Origin: Alloacidobacterium dinghuense
GTDB taxonomy: Bacteria; Acidobacteriota; Terriglobia; Terriglobales; Acidobacteriaceae
Direction: 5' to 3'
Assembly (NCBI RefSeq): GCF_014274465.1
Contig: NZ_CP060394.1
Location: 3,100,001-3,164,000 of the forward strand
Length of the DNA stretch: 64,000 nt
The notes under the pieces are model-generated. The model made no database searches. It saw nothing but the letters and a program-made list of their open reading frames with translations, and was not told the origin of the DNA. Made by a program: the position numbers and the translations under genes. Shown piece by piece: positions 46,985-55,948 of this stretch. Each line of letters starts with the position of its first letter. Position 1 is the first letter of the stretch.

Positions 46985-47716
46985 ATGTTTATGCGGGTTT
47001 TCGTCATTCTTCCAGCAGCGGGCCTGGGCACGCGCATGGCTGTAGGCCATCACGCCCCGTCGGCGCCCAAGCAGTTCCTTGAATTGGCGGGCGTGCCTAT
47101 CCTTATTCACAGCCTGCGGGCCTTTGCGCAAGTTCCGCAGGTGAGCGCCATGTACGTGGCCGTTCGCAGCAATGAGCGAGACCGAGTGGAGGCCCAGGTA
47201 GCCGAATACGGCTTCGCCGATAAGGTTCACATCGTGACTGGCGGCGATACTCGGCAGGAAAGCGTGGCCAATGCGCTGGATACCCTTCACTGCGATGACA
47301 ACGATATCGTGCTGGTGCACGACGCAGTGCGTCCCCTGATAGACGCGGCCACCATTATCCGCACGATCGAAGCAGTCGAGAAGCATAACGCCGCCATCGT
47401 CGGCCTGCCTGCCGTGGATACGATCAAGCAAGTGGAACGCACGGCAGACGGAGCGATCATCACCGCTACAATTCCACGCGAATACATTGTGCAGGCACAA
47501 ACGCCGCAAGGCTTCCACTATGGCCTGCTCAAACGCGCCTTCGCCGAAGCCACGGCCGACGGCTTCCTGGGAACCGATGAAGCCAGCATCGTCGAACGGG
47601 CTGGTGCGTCTGTGGCAGTCGTACTAGGCTCATCCGCGAATCTCAAAATTACACAGCCGGGGGACCTTGATCTCGCGGAGTTTCATCTCAAGCAGTTGGC
47701 GGGCTCGCGTCATTAG
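46985..47716 (+). CDS. ispD: 2-C-methyl-D-erythritol 4-phosphate cytidylyltransferase
   Basis: A 243-residue MEP-pathway enzyme adding CMP to MEP. The nucleotidyltransferase signature VILPAAGLGTRMAVGHHAPS and APKQFLELAGVP is at the N-terminus. IVTGGDTRQESVANAL, VLVHDAVRPLIDA, ATIPREYIVQAQTPQGFHY and LGTDEASIVERAG follow as expected. The start is uncertain between ATG 46985 and ATG 46991; a TTG at 46961 is also in frame. ispF follows 21 nt later, the common ispDF pairing. Confidence 0.95.
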   Translation: MFMRVFVILPAAGLGTRMAVGHHAPSAPKQFLELAGVPILIHSLRAFAQVPQVSAMYVAVRSNERDRVEAQVAEYGFADKVHIVTGGDTRQESVANALDTLHCDDNDIVLVHDAVRPLIDAATIIRTIEAVEKHNAAIVGLPAVDTIKQVERTADGAIITATIPREYIVQAQTPQGFHYGLLKRAFAEATADGFLGTDEASIVERAGASVAVVLGSSANLKITQPGDLDLAEFHLKQLAGSRH

Positions 47717-47737
47717 TACATTAGAAAGAGACAACTC

Positions 47738-48346
47738 ATGAACATGCGAATTGGATTTGGCTGGGATTCACATGCCTTCAAACCAGGAGTGCCGCTGAAA
47801 ATCGGCGGCCTTGCCATTGACCACCCCGAAGGGCTGGCTGGCCACTCCGACGGAGACGTGTTGCTTCACGCCATCACGGACGCCCTGCTCGGCGCAGTTT
47901 CTGCTGGAGACATCGGCAGCTTCTTCCCGCCCGGCGATCCGCGCTGGAAAAATGCAGACTCGGCAATTTTTCTGAACGTGGCGCTTGAAGAAATTCAGAA
48001 CGCCGGCTACCGCATCGTCAACGTCGATACAACGCTCGTCCTCGCCGCTCCCAAGATCGGGCCCATCGCCGGTGACATGCGCGAGCGCGTGGCGGAACTG
48101 CTCGACATCAAGCCGAATGCGGTCGGCATCAAGGCGAAGACGCCGGAAGGCCTCAACGCGGACCACGTAGCTCAGGCCCACGCGGCTGTATTGCTCGAAC
48201 AGGTCGAAGATCCGACACAGCTCAAGAGCATGACGGCAGTCATCGAAAGCCAGAAACAGCTGGAAGATGTCGTCAAGGACCTCGTAAGCCAGGTGCACGG
48301 GACTCCGGAACGCAAGAAGACCTTCGACACCGAAGACATAACCTAG
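47738..48346 (+). CDS. ispF: 2-C-methyl-D-erythritol 2,4-cyclodiphosphate synthase with C-terminal extension
   Basis: A 202-residue enzyme that closes CDP-ME-2-phosphate to MEcPP. The zinc site DSHAF lies in RIGFGWDSHAFKPGVPL. GHSDGDVLLHAITDALLGA, IGSFFPPGDPRWKNADS and IKAKTPEGLNADHVAQAHAA complete the fold. The family is normally about 157-162 residues; here about 40 more follow, with QLEDVVKDLVSQVHGTPERK, charged and probably helical. It is the second gene of ispDF, followed 23 nt later by the M14 peptidase gene. Confidence 0.95.
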   Translation: MNMRIGFGWDSHAFKPGVPLKIGGLAIDHPEGLAGHSDGDVLLHAITDALLGAVSAGDIGSFFPPGDPRWKNADSAIFLNVALEEIQNAGYRIVNVDTTLVLAAPKIGPIAGDMRERVAELLDIKPNAVGIKAKTPEGLNADHVAQAHAAVLLEQVEDPTQLKSMTAVIESQKQLEDVVKDLVSQVHGTPERKKTFDTEDIT

Positions 48347-48369
48347 AGCCAACCAGCCACGGAGAACGC

Positions 48370-50202
48370 ATGAACCGGATGCTTGCTCTTGCCTCTCTCA
48401 TCTTTGCCGCTGCGCCGCTTTTACAGGCGCAGCAGAGCAAGTCCGACTGGCTCACACCCGCTGAAAAATCCGATTACCGGACCACTCCTGACTACGCCGA
48501 AACGATGGCGTACCTTCAGCGCGTCGCGTCAGCAGCGCCAAACACCGTGCAAATCGAAAAGTTCGGAGAAACCGGTGAAGGCCGCGACCTTGACATCGTG
48601 ATCGCGTCGAAAGACAGCGTCTTCGATCCATCTGCCATTCACGCTGCGCATCGCCCTGTCGTGCTCGTGCAGAACTCCATCCATGCCGGTGAGATGGACG
48701 GCAAAGACTCCTGCCTCGCACTGTTGCGCGATATGGTGATCACCAAAACGCAGCAGCATCTGCTCGACGATGCCGTGTTCGTCTTCATCCCGATCTACAA
48801 TGCCGACGGCCATGAGCAGCGCTCGAAATACAATCGCATCAACCAGAACGGCCCCGAAGAAATGGGCTGGCGCGCCAACGGCACGAACCTCAATCTCAAC
48901 CGCGACTACCTCAAAGCCGACGCACCCGAGACCCGCGCCTTCCTCAAGATGTTCCACGAGTGGCTGCCTGACTTCTTCGTCGACGATCACGTAACCGACG
49001 GCGCCGACTATCAGTACGACGTCACCTTCACTATCGACGACGGCCCCAATATTTATGGCCCCACTGCGCGCTGGATCGACGACACCGTTACGCCATACCT
49101 CACGAAATCCGTCGATGACAGCGGCCACCTCGCTTCGCCCACCTACATCACTCTGATTGACGACACGGATCCGGCAAAAGGCCTGGCCTTCAACGACAAC
49201 CCGCCGCGCTTCTCAACCGGATACATGATCCTCGAAAACCGTCCCGGCATGCTCGTCGAACTGCACATGCTCAAGGACTATAAAACGCGCGTCACCGGAA
49301 ACTACGAGATCCTGCGCGCTCTGATGGAAGTCGTTAATCGCGACGCCGCCAAGCTCATCCAACTGAACGCAGATGCCGACGCGGATGCCTCTCGCCTCGG
49401 CGCGCACCCGCTCAGCAATGTGCAGTTCCCGCTCTCCGTCGCATGGAACGGCCAGACAACGCCATTTCTTTTTCGCGGATACAAATACACGCGCCAGCTC
49501 AGCGAAGTCTCTGGAGCCATGTGGATCAGCTACTCTCATGAGCCCTGGGATGTCTCACTGCCGCTGGCTTCCGGATTCAAGGTTGCCGCGTCGACGGTTC
49601 CTCCAGCGGCGTACATCATCCCGCGCCAGTGGACTCATGTGATCGATGTTCTGAGCGCACACCAGGTGCAAATGCAGCGCACAACCGCGGAGTGGAGCGG
49701 TCAGGTAGAAACTTACCACTGCAATGGCATGCAGTGGCAAGGCCCTCCCTTTGAGGGCCGCCATCCTCTCTTCCCCGGAGAAGGCGGCGGTCAGCCGGGC
49801 AAGTTCGGCAGCTGTGAATTCGTAACCAAAACAATGACATATCCGGCGGGCTCCGTTGTCGTCCCGCTGAATCAACGGCTATCGAAAGTCGTCATCGAGT
49901 GGCTCGAACCGCAAGGCCCTGACTCTGCCGTTGCCTGGGGATTCTTCGATCCGAGCTTCGAGCAGAAGGAATATGGTGAAGCCTATGTGCTCGAAAAGCT
50001 CTCCCGCGAAATGATGGAGAAGGACCCGAAGCTTAAGGCCGAATTCGAGCGCAAGATTGAGAATGATCCGCCGTTCGCCGCCAATCCATCGGAGCGCCTC
50101 GAATTCTTCTACGAGCACTCACCCTGGTACGCCGCGAACCATGTGGGCGATTACCCTGTCGGGCGTCTTACCAAACTCGACGGCCTGCCACTCGAAAAGT
50201 AG
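48370..50202 (+). CDS. Secreted M14-family zinc carboxypeptidase-like protein
   Basis: A 610-residue exported peptidase. The signal peptide is LALASLIFAAAPLLQAQ. The M14 zinc motif HxxE is NSIHAGEMDGKDS (about 103-115). The third zinc histidine is probably in FFVDDHVTDGADYQYD, and the catalytic Glu is probably in MLVELHMLKDYKTR. IPIYNADGHEQRSKYNRINQ and TNLNLNRDYLKADAPETRAF are typical of the subfamily. A C-terminal region of about 250 residues beyond the catalytic fold is probably beta-rich. It may trim peptides or cell-wall peptides in the periplasm. Confidence 0.88.
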   Translation: MNRMLALASLIFAAAPLLQAQQSKSDWLTPAEKSDYRTTPDYAETMAYLQRVASAAPNTVQIEKFGETGEGRDLDIVIASKDSVFDPSAIHAAHRPVVLVQNSIHAGEMDGKDSCLALLRDMVITKTQQHLLDDAVFVFIPIYNADGHEQRSKYNRINQNGPEEMGWRANGTNLNLNRDYLKADAPETRAFLKMFHEWLPDFFVDDHVTDGADYQYDVTFTIDDGPNIYGPTARWIDDTVTPYLTKSVDDSGHLASPTYITLIDDTDPAKGLAFNDNPPRFSTGYMILENRPGMLVELHMLKDYKTRVTGNYEILRALMEVVNRDAAKLIQLNADADADASRLGAHPLSNVQFPLSVAWNGQTTPFLFRGYKYTRQLSEVSGAMWISYSHEPWDVSLPLASGFKVAASTVPPAAYIIPRQWTHVIDVLSAHQVQMQRTTAEWSGQVETYHCNGMQWQGPPFEGRHPLFPGEGGGQPGKFGSCEFVTKTMTYPAGSVVVPLNQRLSKVVIEWLEPQGPDSAVAWGFFDPSFEQKEYGEAYVLEKLSREMMEKDPKLKAEFERKIENDPPFAANPSERLEFFYEHSPWYAANHVGDYPVGRLTKLDGLPLEK

Positions 50203-50276
50203 GCACACGTTTTGCGTTGCCGCCCTGCAAGGCAATCAGCTAAGCTGATGCGAAATTCACATTGTGAGGCACTCCA

Positions 50277-50534
50277 ATGGATCAGCATCAGTTACACGCC
50301 CTGCAAGCCATGATGGTTTTTCTGCCCCTTTTCATCATCATCGGTTCGCTCATCGTTGTTATTCCTTACTGGATGATCTTCAAGAAAGCAGGCTTTCCGC
50401 CGTTTCTTGGCATTCTTATGGTGGTACCGATCGTCAACCTTGTGCTGCTGTACGTTCTCGCTTTTTCCCCGTGGAAGGTTATGCCGCCAAATCCAAACGC
50501 ATACCCAGTACCCAACTATCCTCCACAGATCTAA
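50277..50534 (+). CDS. Small membrane protein (85 aa)
   Basis: A short protein with two hydrophobic segments (AMMVFLPLFIIIGSLIVVIP and GILMVVPIVNLVLLYVLAF) joined by WMIFKKAGFPP, and a proline/asparagine-rich tail ending YPPQI. The pattern resembles small signal-peptidase-associated or DUF5684-like membrane proteins, but I cannot assign a family. It has its own ATG, with GAGG upstream, and stands between the M14 gene and gltX. Confidence 0.7.
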   Translation: MDQHQLHALQAMMVFLPLFIIIGSLIVVIPYWMIFKKAGFPPFLGILMVVPIVNLVLLYVLAFSPWKVMPPNPNAYPVPNYPPQI

Positions 50535-50603
50535 CGAACCCCCCGGCCATTTTGCGAAGCGGCGCGGAGTCTCGTAGCATCAAGAGTGAACCTTCATTCA
50601 AAG

Positions 50604-52070
50604 ATGTCAGACACTGGAAGCACCCCCCGCGTCCGTTTCGCGCCCTCCCCTACCGGCTATCTCCACGTAGGCGGCGCTCGCACTGCCCTCTTCAACTGGC
50701 TTTTCGCGCGCCACTTCGGTGGAACCTTTATCCTGCGCATTGAAGACACCGACTTCGAACGCTCCTCTGAAGAGATGGTCGAAGGCATTCTCGAAGGCAT
50801 GCGCTGGATCGGCCTCGACTGGGATGAAGGCCCGTTTTATCAATCGAAGCGGCTCGATCTCTACCGCGAGACAGCCCAGAAGCTATTGGCCAGCGGCCAC
50901 GCCTATTACTGCTTCTGCACAAAAGAAGAGCTGGAGCAGCGGCGCGCTACGGCAGTCGCGGCTGGACGTCCGCCGATGTATGACCGCCGCTGCCGAAAGA
51001 TTGAGCCTACCGTCGCAGCCGGTCGCAAAGCTGCGGGAGAAGCCGGCGCCATGCGTTTCGCCGTTCCCGAAGGCGGAGCGACAAGCTTCGATGACGCCGT
51101 CTTCGGCAAAGTGGAATTCGCCAACGCGGAAATCGAAGACTTCGTACTCCTGCGTTCCGACGGAATCCCGACCTATCATCTCAGCGTCGTCACCGACGAC
51201 ATCGACATGCGTCTCACCCACATCATCCGCGGCGCGGACCACATCTCGAACACTCCCAAGCAGGTGCTTCAATATCAGGCTCTCGGCGTGACTATGCCCG
51301 TCTTCGCGCATGTGCCGCTCATTCTCGGCCCTGACAAGACACGGCTCTCCAAGCGCCACGGCGCCACCAGCGTCATCGCCTACAAAGAAATGGGCATCGT
51401 ACCCGAAGCGTTTCGCAATTTCCTCGCACTACTCGGATGGACACCCGGAGCCGCCGGCAAAGATGAAGAAGGAAAAGACCGCGAGCTCTTTGGCTCGGAT
51501 GAGTTGATTCGTCTCTTTTCACTTGGCGGCATTTCCAAATCGAACGCTGTTTTCGACAACGACAAACTCGCCTGGTTCAACACTGAATACATCCGCGCCT
51601 ATGATGCAACAAAGCTGCTCCCATTGATTGAAGAAGAATGGGCAAAGGCAGTATTCGCGCCCGATCGCCGAGGCGAACAAGTGCTCGCCACCATCGATCT
51701 GGTCAAGCCTCGCGCACGCAATCTCAAGGACTTCGCCACAGCCTTCCGCGCCTATTTCAGCGATGACTTCGCCTATGATCCGGCCGCCGTGACCAAGTTC
51801 CTCAAAGACGATGCCGTTCGCGCGCTGCTTGTCGAACTGGCCTCACGCTATGAGGCCGCCGCCGAATTCACTGAAGCATCCACAGAACAGATCCTGCGCA
51901 CATTCGCAGAAGAAAAGAGCGTGAAGGCCGGAGCATTGATCAATGGCGCCCGCGTCGCCCTTACTGGACAGGCTGTCGCCCCCAGTCTCTTCGCGGTGAT
52001 GGTGAATTTAGGCAAGGAGCGCGTCACGAAGCGGCTTGCTGCTGCAGAAGCAGTCGCCGTTTCCAGTTAG
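50604..52070 (+). CDS. gltX: Glutamyl-tRNA synthetase
   Basis: A 488-residue class I synthetase. The HIGH-type motif is FAPSPTGYLHVGGARTALFN and the KMSKS-type motif is KTRLSKRHGATSV. RIEDTDFERSSEEMVEGILE and LRSDGIPTYHLSVVTDDIDM are further hallmarks. The anticodon-binding C-terminal half is complete. ATG 50604 is preferred because the chain then starts five residues before the first conserved strand; a GTG at 50586 is also open. The convergent gene's stop abuts at 52071. Confidence 0.96.
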   Translation: MSDTGSTPRVRFAPSPTGYLHVGGARTALFNWLFARHFGGTFILRIEDTDFERSSEEMVEGILEGMRWIGLDWDEGPFYQSKRLDLYRETAQKLLASGHAYYCFCTKEELEQRRATAVAAGRPPMYDRRCRKIEPTVAAGRKAAGEAGAMRFAVPEGGATSFDDAVFGKVEFANAEIEDFVLLRSDGIPTYHLSVVTDDIDMRLTHIIRGADHISNTPKQVLQYQALGVTMPVFAHVPLILGPDKTRLSKRHGATSVIAYKEMGIVPEAFRNFLALLGWTPGAAGKDEEGKDRELFGSDELIRLFSLGGISKSNAVFDNDKLAWFNTEYIRAYDATKLLPLIEEEWAKAVFAPDRRGEQVLATIDLVKPRARNLKDFATAFRAYFSDDFAYDPAAVTKFLKDDAVRALLVELASRYEAAAEFTEASTEQILRTFAEEKSVKAGALINGARVALTGQAVAPSLFAVMVNLGKERVTKRLAAAEAVAVSS

Positions 52071-52577
52071 CTACTTCGCAATCAGACTGACAGCCACCGG
52101 AACTGTCTTCGGCGGATAGCAGGAATTCGCATCGCAAGCCTGATACCGCAGCCCAGCCTGCACCAGATGCTCGCCGCGCTCCGCCGTGACATGCGCGCGC
52201 AGAACGAACTCCCCGCTATACACACTCAGCTTGTCATTCGGACTGAACGCCGGCGAATACTCCGTGCCTGTCGGGAAATCCACACTCGCGACGTTTACGC
52301 CAGTAGGCTCTCCGACCATGAGCTGTGTAGGAATCAGGCTTTTTTCACGGGGCGTATGCGAATTGATGTGGAGTCCATCGTTCACCCGAAAATGCAATTC
52401 CACCACGCTGGCCTTACCTGCCTCCACCGTGACCTGCTCAGGATATAGAAACTGCACAAATTGCTTCTGGTTCCCTTTCGACTGCCCATCGCTCTGCCAC
52501 GCAAGCTGTTGCGAAACGGCAAACTGCAACCCCAGGCAAAAGGTTCCGGCTAATAAAATCGAGAGCACCCGACGCAT
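52071..52577 (-). CDS. Periplasmic DsbD N-terminal-domain-like protein
   Basis: A 168-residue exported protein (signal VLSILLAGTFCLGLQFAVSQ) made of one immunoglobulin-like domain related to the alpha domain of DsbD. Landmarks are VVELHFRVNDGLHINSHTP, SGEFVLRAHVTAE and the C-terminal LRYQACDANSCYPPKTVPVA with a cysteine pair spaced as in DsbD. The alpha domain passes electrons to periplasmic thiol partners. The transmembrane part of DsbD is missing, so it acts as a stand-alone unit. It starts 4 nt after the stop of the TlpA-like gene and is cotranscribed with it. Confidence 0.8.
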   Translation of the reverse strand: MRRVLSILLAGTFCLGLQFAVSQQLAWQSDGQSKGNQKQFVQFLYPEQVTVEAGKASVVELHFRVNDGLHINSHTPREKSLIPTQLMVGEPTGVNVASVDFPTGTEYSPAFSPNDKLSVYSGEFVLRAHVTAERGEHLVQAGLRYQACDANSCYPPKTVPVAVSLIAK

Positions 52578-52581
52578 TGAA

Positions 52582-53235
52582 TTACGCTCCACCCGCCAGA
52601 GCCTTCTTGATATTCGCCTCAAGCTCGTCGCGGTCATGCAGGCCAATGGTTGATGCAACCACCTTTCCGCTGCGGTCCACAAAGAAGGAAGTCGGCAGCG
52701 CATCCACTCCACCGTAGGGGTGCGAAATGGAATCGCCGTCGATCAACACCGGATAGTCGATGTGCATGTTGCTTACAAACTTGGCAATGTCTGCCTTGTC
52801 CTGCGCATTCTGCTTCTTATCGTCCTTGTCCAGATCGTCGGTCGAAATGCCGAGAATCTCAAAGCCCTGCGACGCATACTGATCGCGCAGCTTGATCAGC
52901 CACGGCGTCTCCACTTTGCATGGAGCGCACCACGTAGCCATAAAATTCACGAGGACGGCCTTTCCTTTGTAGCTGGCGAGCGAGACCTTCTGTCCCTGCA
53001 GATTTTCCAGCGTAAATGCCGGAGCCGGCTTTCCTTCGAGTGGCGATTTCTCTTCCTCCGCCGGTATGGATGCCGCGTCGCTGGATGAAGGCGATGCCAC
53101 CGGCACCAGCATTGCCTGCATCTGCTGCAGCTTCTGCGCCTCGGCTTTGCGGCGACGATAGTTCGCCACTCCCGACCAGACCATCAGCACGAGCGCTGCA
53201 ACAACCAGAATCAGAACCAGATGATTGCGTTTCAA
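52582..53235 (-). CDS. Membrane-anchored TlpA/ResA-like thioredoxin
   Basis: A 217-residue thiol-disulfide oxidoreductase. The N-terminal anchor is LVLILVVAALVLMVWSGVAN. An Ala/Ser/Pro-rich linker follows, then an AhpC/TSA-type thioredoxin fold with FMATWCAPCKVETPWL holding the CxxC. EILGISTDD and VDALPTSFFVDRSGKV supply the cis-proline loop. It faces the periplasm and probably reduces cytochrome or other protein disulfides. The DsbD-N-like gene downstream is a plausible redox partner. Confidence 0.9.
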   Translation of the reverse strand: MKRNHLVLILVVAALVLMVWSGVANYRRRKAEAQKLQQMQAMLVPVASPSSSDAASIPAEEEKSPLEGKPAPAFTLENLQGQKVSLASYKGKAVLVNFMATWCAPCKVETPWLIKLRDQYASQGFEILGISTDDLDKDDKKQNAQDKADIAKFVSNMHIDYPVLIDGDSISHPYGGVDALPTSFFVDRSGKVVASTIGLHDRDELEANIKKALAGGA

Positions 53236-53359
53236 AGTTCAAGCCTTTCTTCTGCTTCTTCCATTTTAAGGGATGACAGTGGCACCGGACATTATCTCCC
53301 GTACTTCCCGCCTGTCGAGCATCCGGCGCCTTTGATACCATCCAAAATGTTTGGTCATC

Positions 53360-54337
53360 ATGGCGCAACACACCCCGGCACAACTCGTCCGCATTGAAGC
53401 CGAAGCCTTGCAGCAGCTTGCCGCCCGCCTCGAAGGCACCATGGCAGCGGATTTTGAGCGGGCTGTAGACCTCATCGTCCAATGCGGACAATCCCGCGGC
53501 CGCGTCGTTGTCACCGGCATGGGCAAGAGCGGCATCATCGCACAGAAAATCGCCGCCACGCTCAGCTCCACCGGAAGCCCGGCGCTTTTCCTGCACCCCG
53601 CGGAAGCCGTGCACGGCGACCTCGGCATGCTGGCGCGCGGCGATGTTGTCGTCGCCCTCTCCGCCAGTGGCGAAACCGAAGAAATCCTGCGCCTTCTTGC
53701 CACCATCAAGCGCATCGGCGACGCCCTCATCACCTTCTGCTGCAATCTGAAATCGACCCTCGCTCTCGCCAGCGATGTAGCGCTCGATTGCAGCGTCCCA
53801 CAAGAGGCTTGCGGCATGGGACTCGCGCCCACCGCATCCACAACCGCCATGCTCGCCCTGGGTGATGCGCTAGCCATCGCCGTTTCGCTGCGCAAGGGCT
53901 TCCGCGCCGAAGACTTTGCCGATCTTCATCCCGGCGGCAAGCTGGGCAAAAAGCTCTCTCGCGTTCATCACTTAATGCATTCGGGAGACGCAATTCCGCG
54001 TGTCAGCCTCAGCACACCCATGAGCGAGGTTATCTATGAAATGTCGCGCAAAGGCCTCGGCATGACCACGGTCGAAGACGCAGGCAAGCTCGCCGGCATT
54101 ATCAGCGACGGTGATCTCCGCCGTCTGCTCGAACGCGACGGCTCACACGTCCTCGAAAAAACCGCAGGCGAAGCCATGAACCGAACTCCGAAAACCATCG
54201 GCTCGGAAGAGCTGGCGGTGCGAGCCCTGAGCATCATGGAAGAGAAAAAAATCACCTCCCTGGTGGTCGTAAACAGCGCATCCCAAATCCTGGGAGTTGT
54301 CCACCTCCACGATCTCTGGGAAACGGAGCTGATATAA
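53360..54337 (+). CDS. kdsD: D-arabinose-5-phosphate isomerase (SIS plus two CBS domains)
   Basis: A 325-residue enzyme supplying arabinose-5-phosphate for Kdo, and so for lipopolysaccharide. The SIS domain has RVVVTGMGKSGIIAQKIAAT, STGSPALFLHPAEAVHGDLG, SASGETEEILRLL and GLAPTASTTAMLALGDALA. LHPGGKLGKKLSRV links it to two CBS domains (about 205-325) ending in VVHLHDLWETELI. Order and length are typical of KdsD. ATG 53360 is chosen; a TTG three codons earlier is also open. def follows 6 nt later. Confidence 0.93.
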   Translation: MAQHTPAQLVRIEAEALQQLAARLEGTMAADFERAVDLIVQCGQSRGRVVVTGMGKSGIIAQKIAATLSSTGSPALFLHPAEAVHGDLGMLARGDVVVALSASGETEEILRLLATIKRIGDALITFCCNLKSTLALASDVALDCSVPQEACGMGLAPTASTTAMLALGDALAIAVSLRKGFRAEDFADLHPGGKLGKKLSRVHHLMHSGDAIPRVSLSTPMSEVIYEMSRKGLGMTTVEDAGKLAGIISDGDLRRLLERDGSHVLEKTAGEAMNRTPKTIGSEELAVRALSIMEEKKITSLVVVNSASQILGVVHLHDLWETELI

Positions 54338-54343
54338 ACCTCG

Positions 54344-54895
54344 ATGATCCTGAAAATCGTCAGTGTGGGCGATCCTGTTCTGCGCAAGCAGGCACGCCCA
54401 CTCAAATCCGATGAAATCCGTAGCAGTCAGATTCAAGACCTGATCGCCTACATGCGCGACACGATGCACGACGCTCCCGGCGTCGGCCTGGCAGCGCCGC
54501 AGATCGGCCAGCTCCTGCAACTTGCCGTAATCGAAGACAAGTCTGACTATCACAAGAACTTAAGCCAGTCCGACCTGAAAGATCGCGACCGCAAACCGGT
54601 TCCCTTCCACGTCATCATCAACCCTCAGATCGAACTGCTCACTCCATCCAACATCGCCTTCCATGAAGGCTGCCTCAGCCTTCCCGGATTCATGGCGGTC
54701 GTCCCGCGAGCATCGAGGATCCGCGTTATCTGCCTCGACGAGCACGGCCAGTCACGGACCATTGAAGCAACCGGCTGGTACGCCCGCATCCTGCAGCACG
54801 AGATCGATCACCTGAACGGCCGCGTCTACATCGACAGAATGCAGAGCGAGACCTTTTCCACGCTCGATAACTATCAGAAAAACCTGAAGAAATAG
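54344..54895 (+). CDS. def: Peptide deformylase
   Basis: A 183-residue metalloenzyme removing the formyl group from new proteins. All three motifs are present: GVGLAAPQIGQ, EGCLSLPGF (metal cysteine) and ILQHEIDHLNGRV (metal histidines and catalytic Glu). An insert of about 15 charged residues (SDYHKNLSQSDLKDRDRKP) lies between motifs one and two, as in some other bacterial enzymes. It is the second gene after kdsD. Confidence 0.96.
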   Translation: MILKIVSVGDPVLRKQARPLKSDEIRSSQIQDLIAYMRDTMHDAPGVGLAAPQIGQLLQLAVIEDKSDYHKNLSQSDLKDRDRKPVPFHVIINPQIELLTPSNIAFHEGCLSLPGFMAVVPRASRIRVICLDEHGQSRTIEATGWYARILQHEIDHLNGRVYIDRMQSETFSTLDNYQKNLKK

Positions 54896-54943
54896 CCGAC
54901 GATAAGCAGCCGCGCCCCGCGCCAGCATCCCATGTGATAGAAC

Positions 54944-55516
54944 ATGGTGACAATGCCCGACGGAACATCCACAGCCAAGCAGCCCATTGAAGGCGCGCAA
55001 GACCGCGTCATCGAAGCCGCGCAGAAAAAGACACTTACAGCCGAATCCGCTCCTGCCTCGCAGGAAACCTCTCTGGCTGAAGTGAAGAAACCACGAGCCG
55101 GATTACTCAAAAATCTCGGGAAGCTGAAACCGCTTCTGCCCATCCTCTACGGCGGTCTGCGCATGGTGGACCACGGCGCAGTGCAGATCCTTGCGCAATT
55201 GGTGAATCTTGCCAGTGGAACCACCCCAGCACAATCCGCCGCTCAAGAAGAGTTGCACCAGGAACTGGTCGAAATCGAGACCGGCCACCGGGAACTCCAT
55301 CTCCAGATCCAGGATCAGACGGTTGAGATGCAGCGCATCAAAGATCAGGTCACGCTCCTGCGGCAAACGGTCGAGCGCAACGCAACCGAGCACACCGAGC
55401 TTGTGGATAACGTGAAATCTCTCCGCAACCTCCTCCGTGTCATGGGCGCCGGACTTGCCATTCTGCTGGCAGTCCTCATCACGCTTACCGCCCTGCTCCT
55501 GACCCGTCACCACTAG
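54944..55516 (+). CDS. Coiled-coil protein with C-terminal membrane anchor
   Basis: A 190-residue protein of unknown function. The first 50 residues are polar and low in complexity. A middle segment KPLLPILYGGLRMVDHGAVQ is mildly hydrophobic. About 115-165 is a strong heptad-type helix (ELHQELVEIETGHRELHLQI and onward), and the chain ends with one membrane segment (VMGAGLAILLAVLITLTALL) and TRHH. This is a tail-anchored arrangement. ATG 54944 is the first of two candidates (the other is 54953). Its 3' end overlaps the convergent TonB-domain gene by 32 nt. Confidence 0.65.
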   Translation: MVTMPDGTSTAKQPIEGAQDRVIEAAQKKTLTAESAPASQETSLAEVKKPRAGLLKNLGKLKPLLPILYGGLRMVDHGAVQILAQLVNLASGTTPAQSAAQEELHQELVEIETGHRELHLQIQDQTVEMQRIKDQVTLLRQTVERNATEHTELVDNVKSLRNLLRVMGAGLAILLAVLITLTALLLTRHH

Positions 55517-55927
55517 TAGATTCGATAAGCACCTCAGTCTTCACTCGATAGAGCACGGCCTTCCCGTGCAGTGTCGCTGGCTGGAAACGGTATTGGCGCA
55601 CGGCTTCCAGGCCTTTTTGATCCAGACTCTGCACTGCTGAGCGCTGTTTAGCGCTCACTTCCTCGGCAGCCGCCTTCACCAGTTGAACGTCGTGTGGATT
55701 CCCTTGCACGTCCACCAACACCGAGAAGACACATATACCGCTCATTTTTTCCGACGGGCCTTGTCCGAAGATTCGGGATCGGGAGCATAAATCACCTTCG
55801 GGAAGACCACATCATGGTCGTCCGGCCCATAAGTCTGCGGGGATTGAGAATCTTTGGCGGCCCCTATGCTGGCGCGATTTCGTTCCCTTGCCGATGGAAC
55901 AAAAATCAGTGTTGCCAAGGAAGACAA
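55485..55927 (-). pseudogene. TonB C-terminal-domain protein split at an A6 run
   Basis: Two frames joined at 55742-55750 together give one TonB C-terminal domain. The first frame ends VVFPKVIYAPDPESSDKARR-KK and stops; the second, starting with an ATG that overlaps this stop as ATGA, continues SGICVFSVLVDVQGNPHDVQ and GLEAVRQYRFQPATLHGKAV. Reading the last A of the A6 run (55745-55750, minus strand) twice joins them without loss. So it is either a one-base error, a real mutation, or a -1 slippage site. The TTG start at 55927 has AGAGGG close by but no obvious membrane anchor. It lies 21 nt after the FN3 gene. Confidence 0.65.
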
Positions 55928-55948
55928 AGACCCTCTGCCGTCAGCGTT

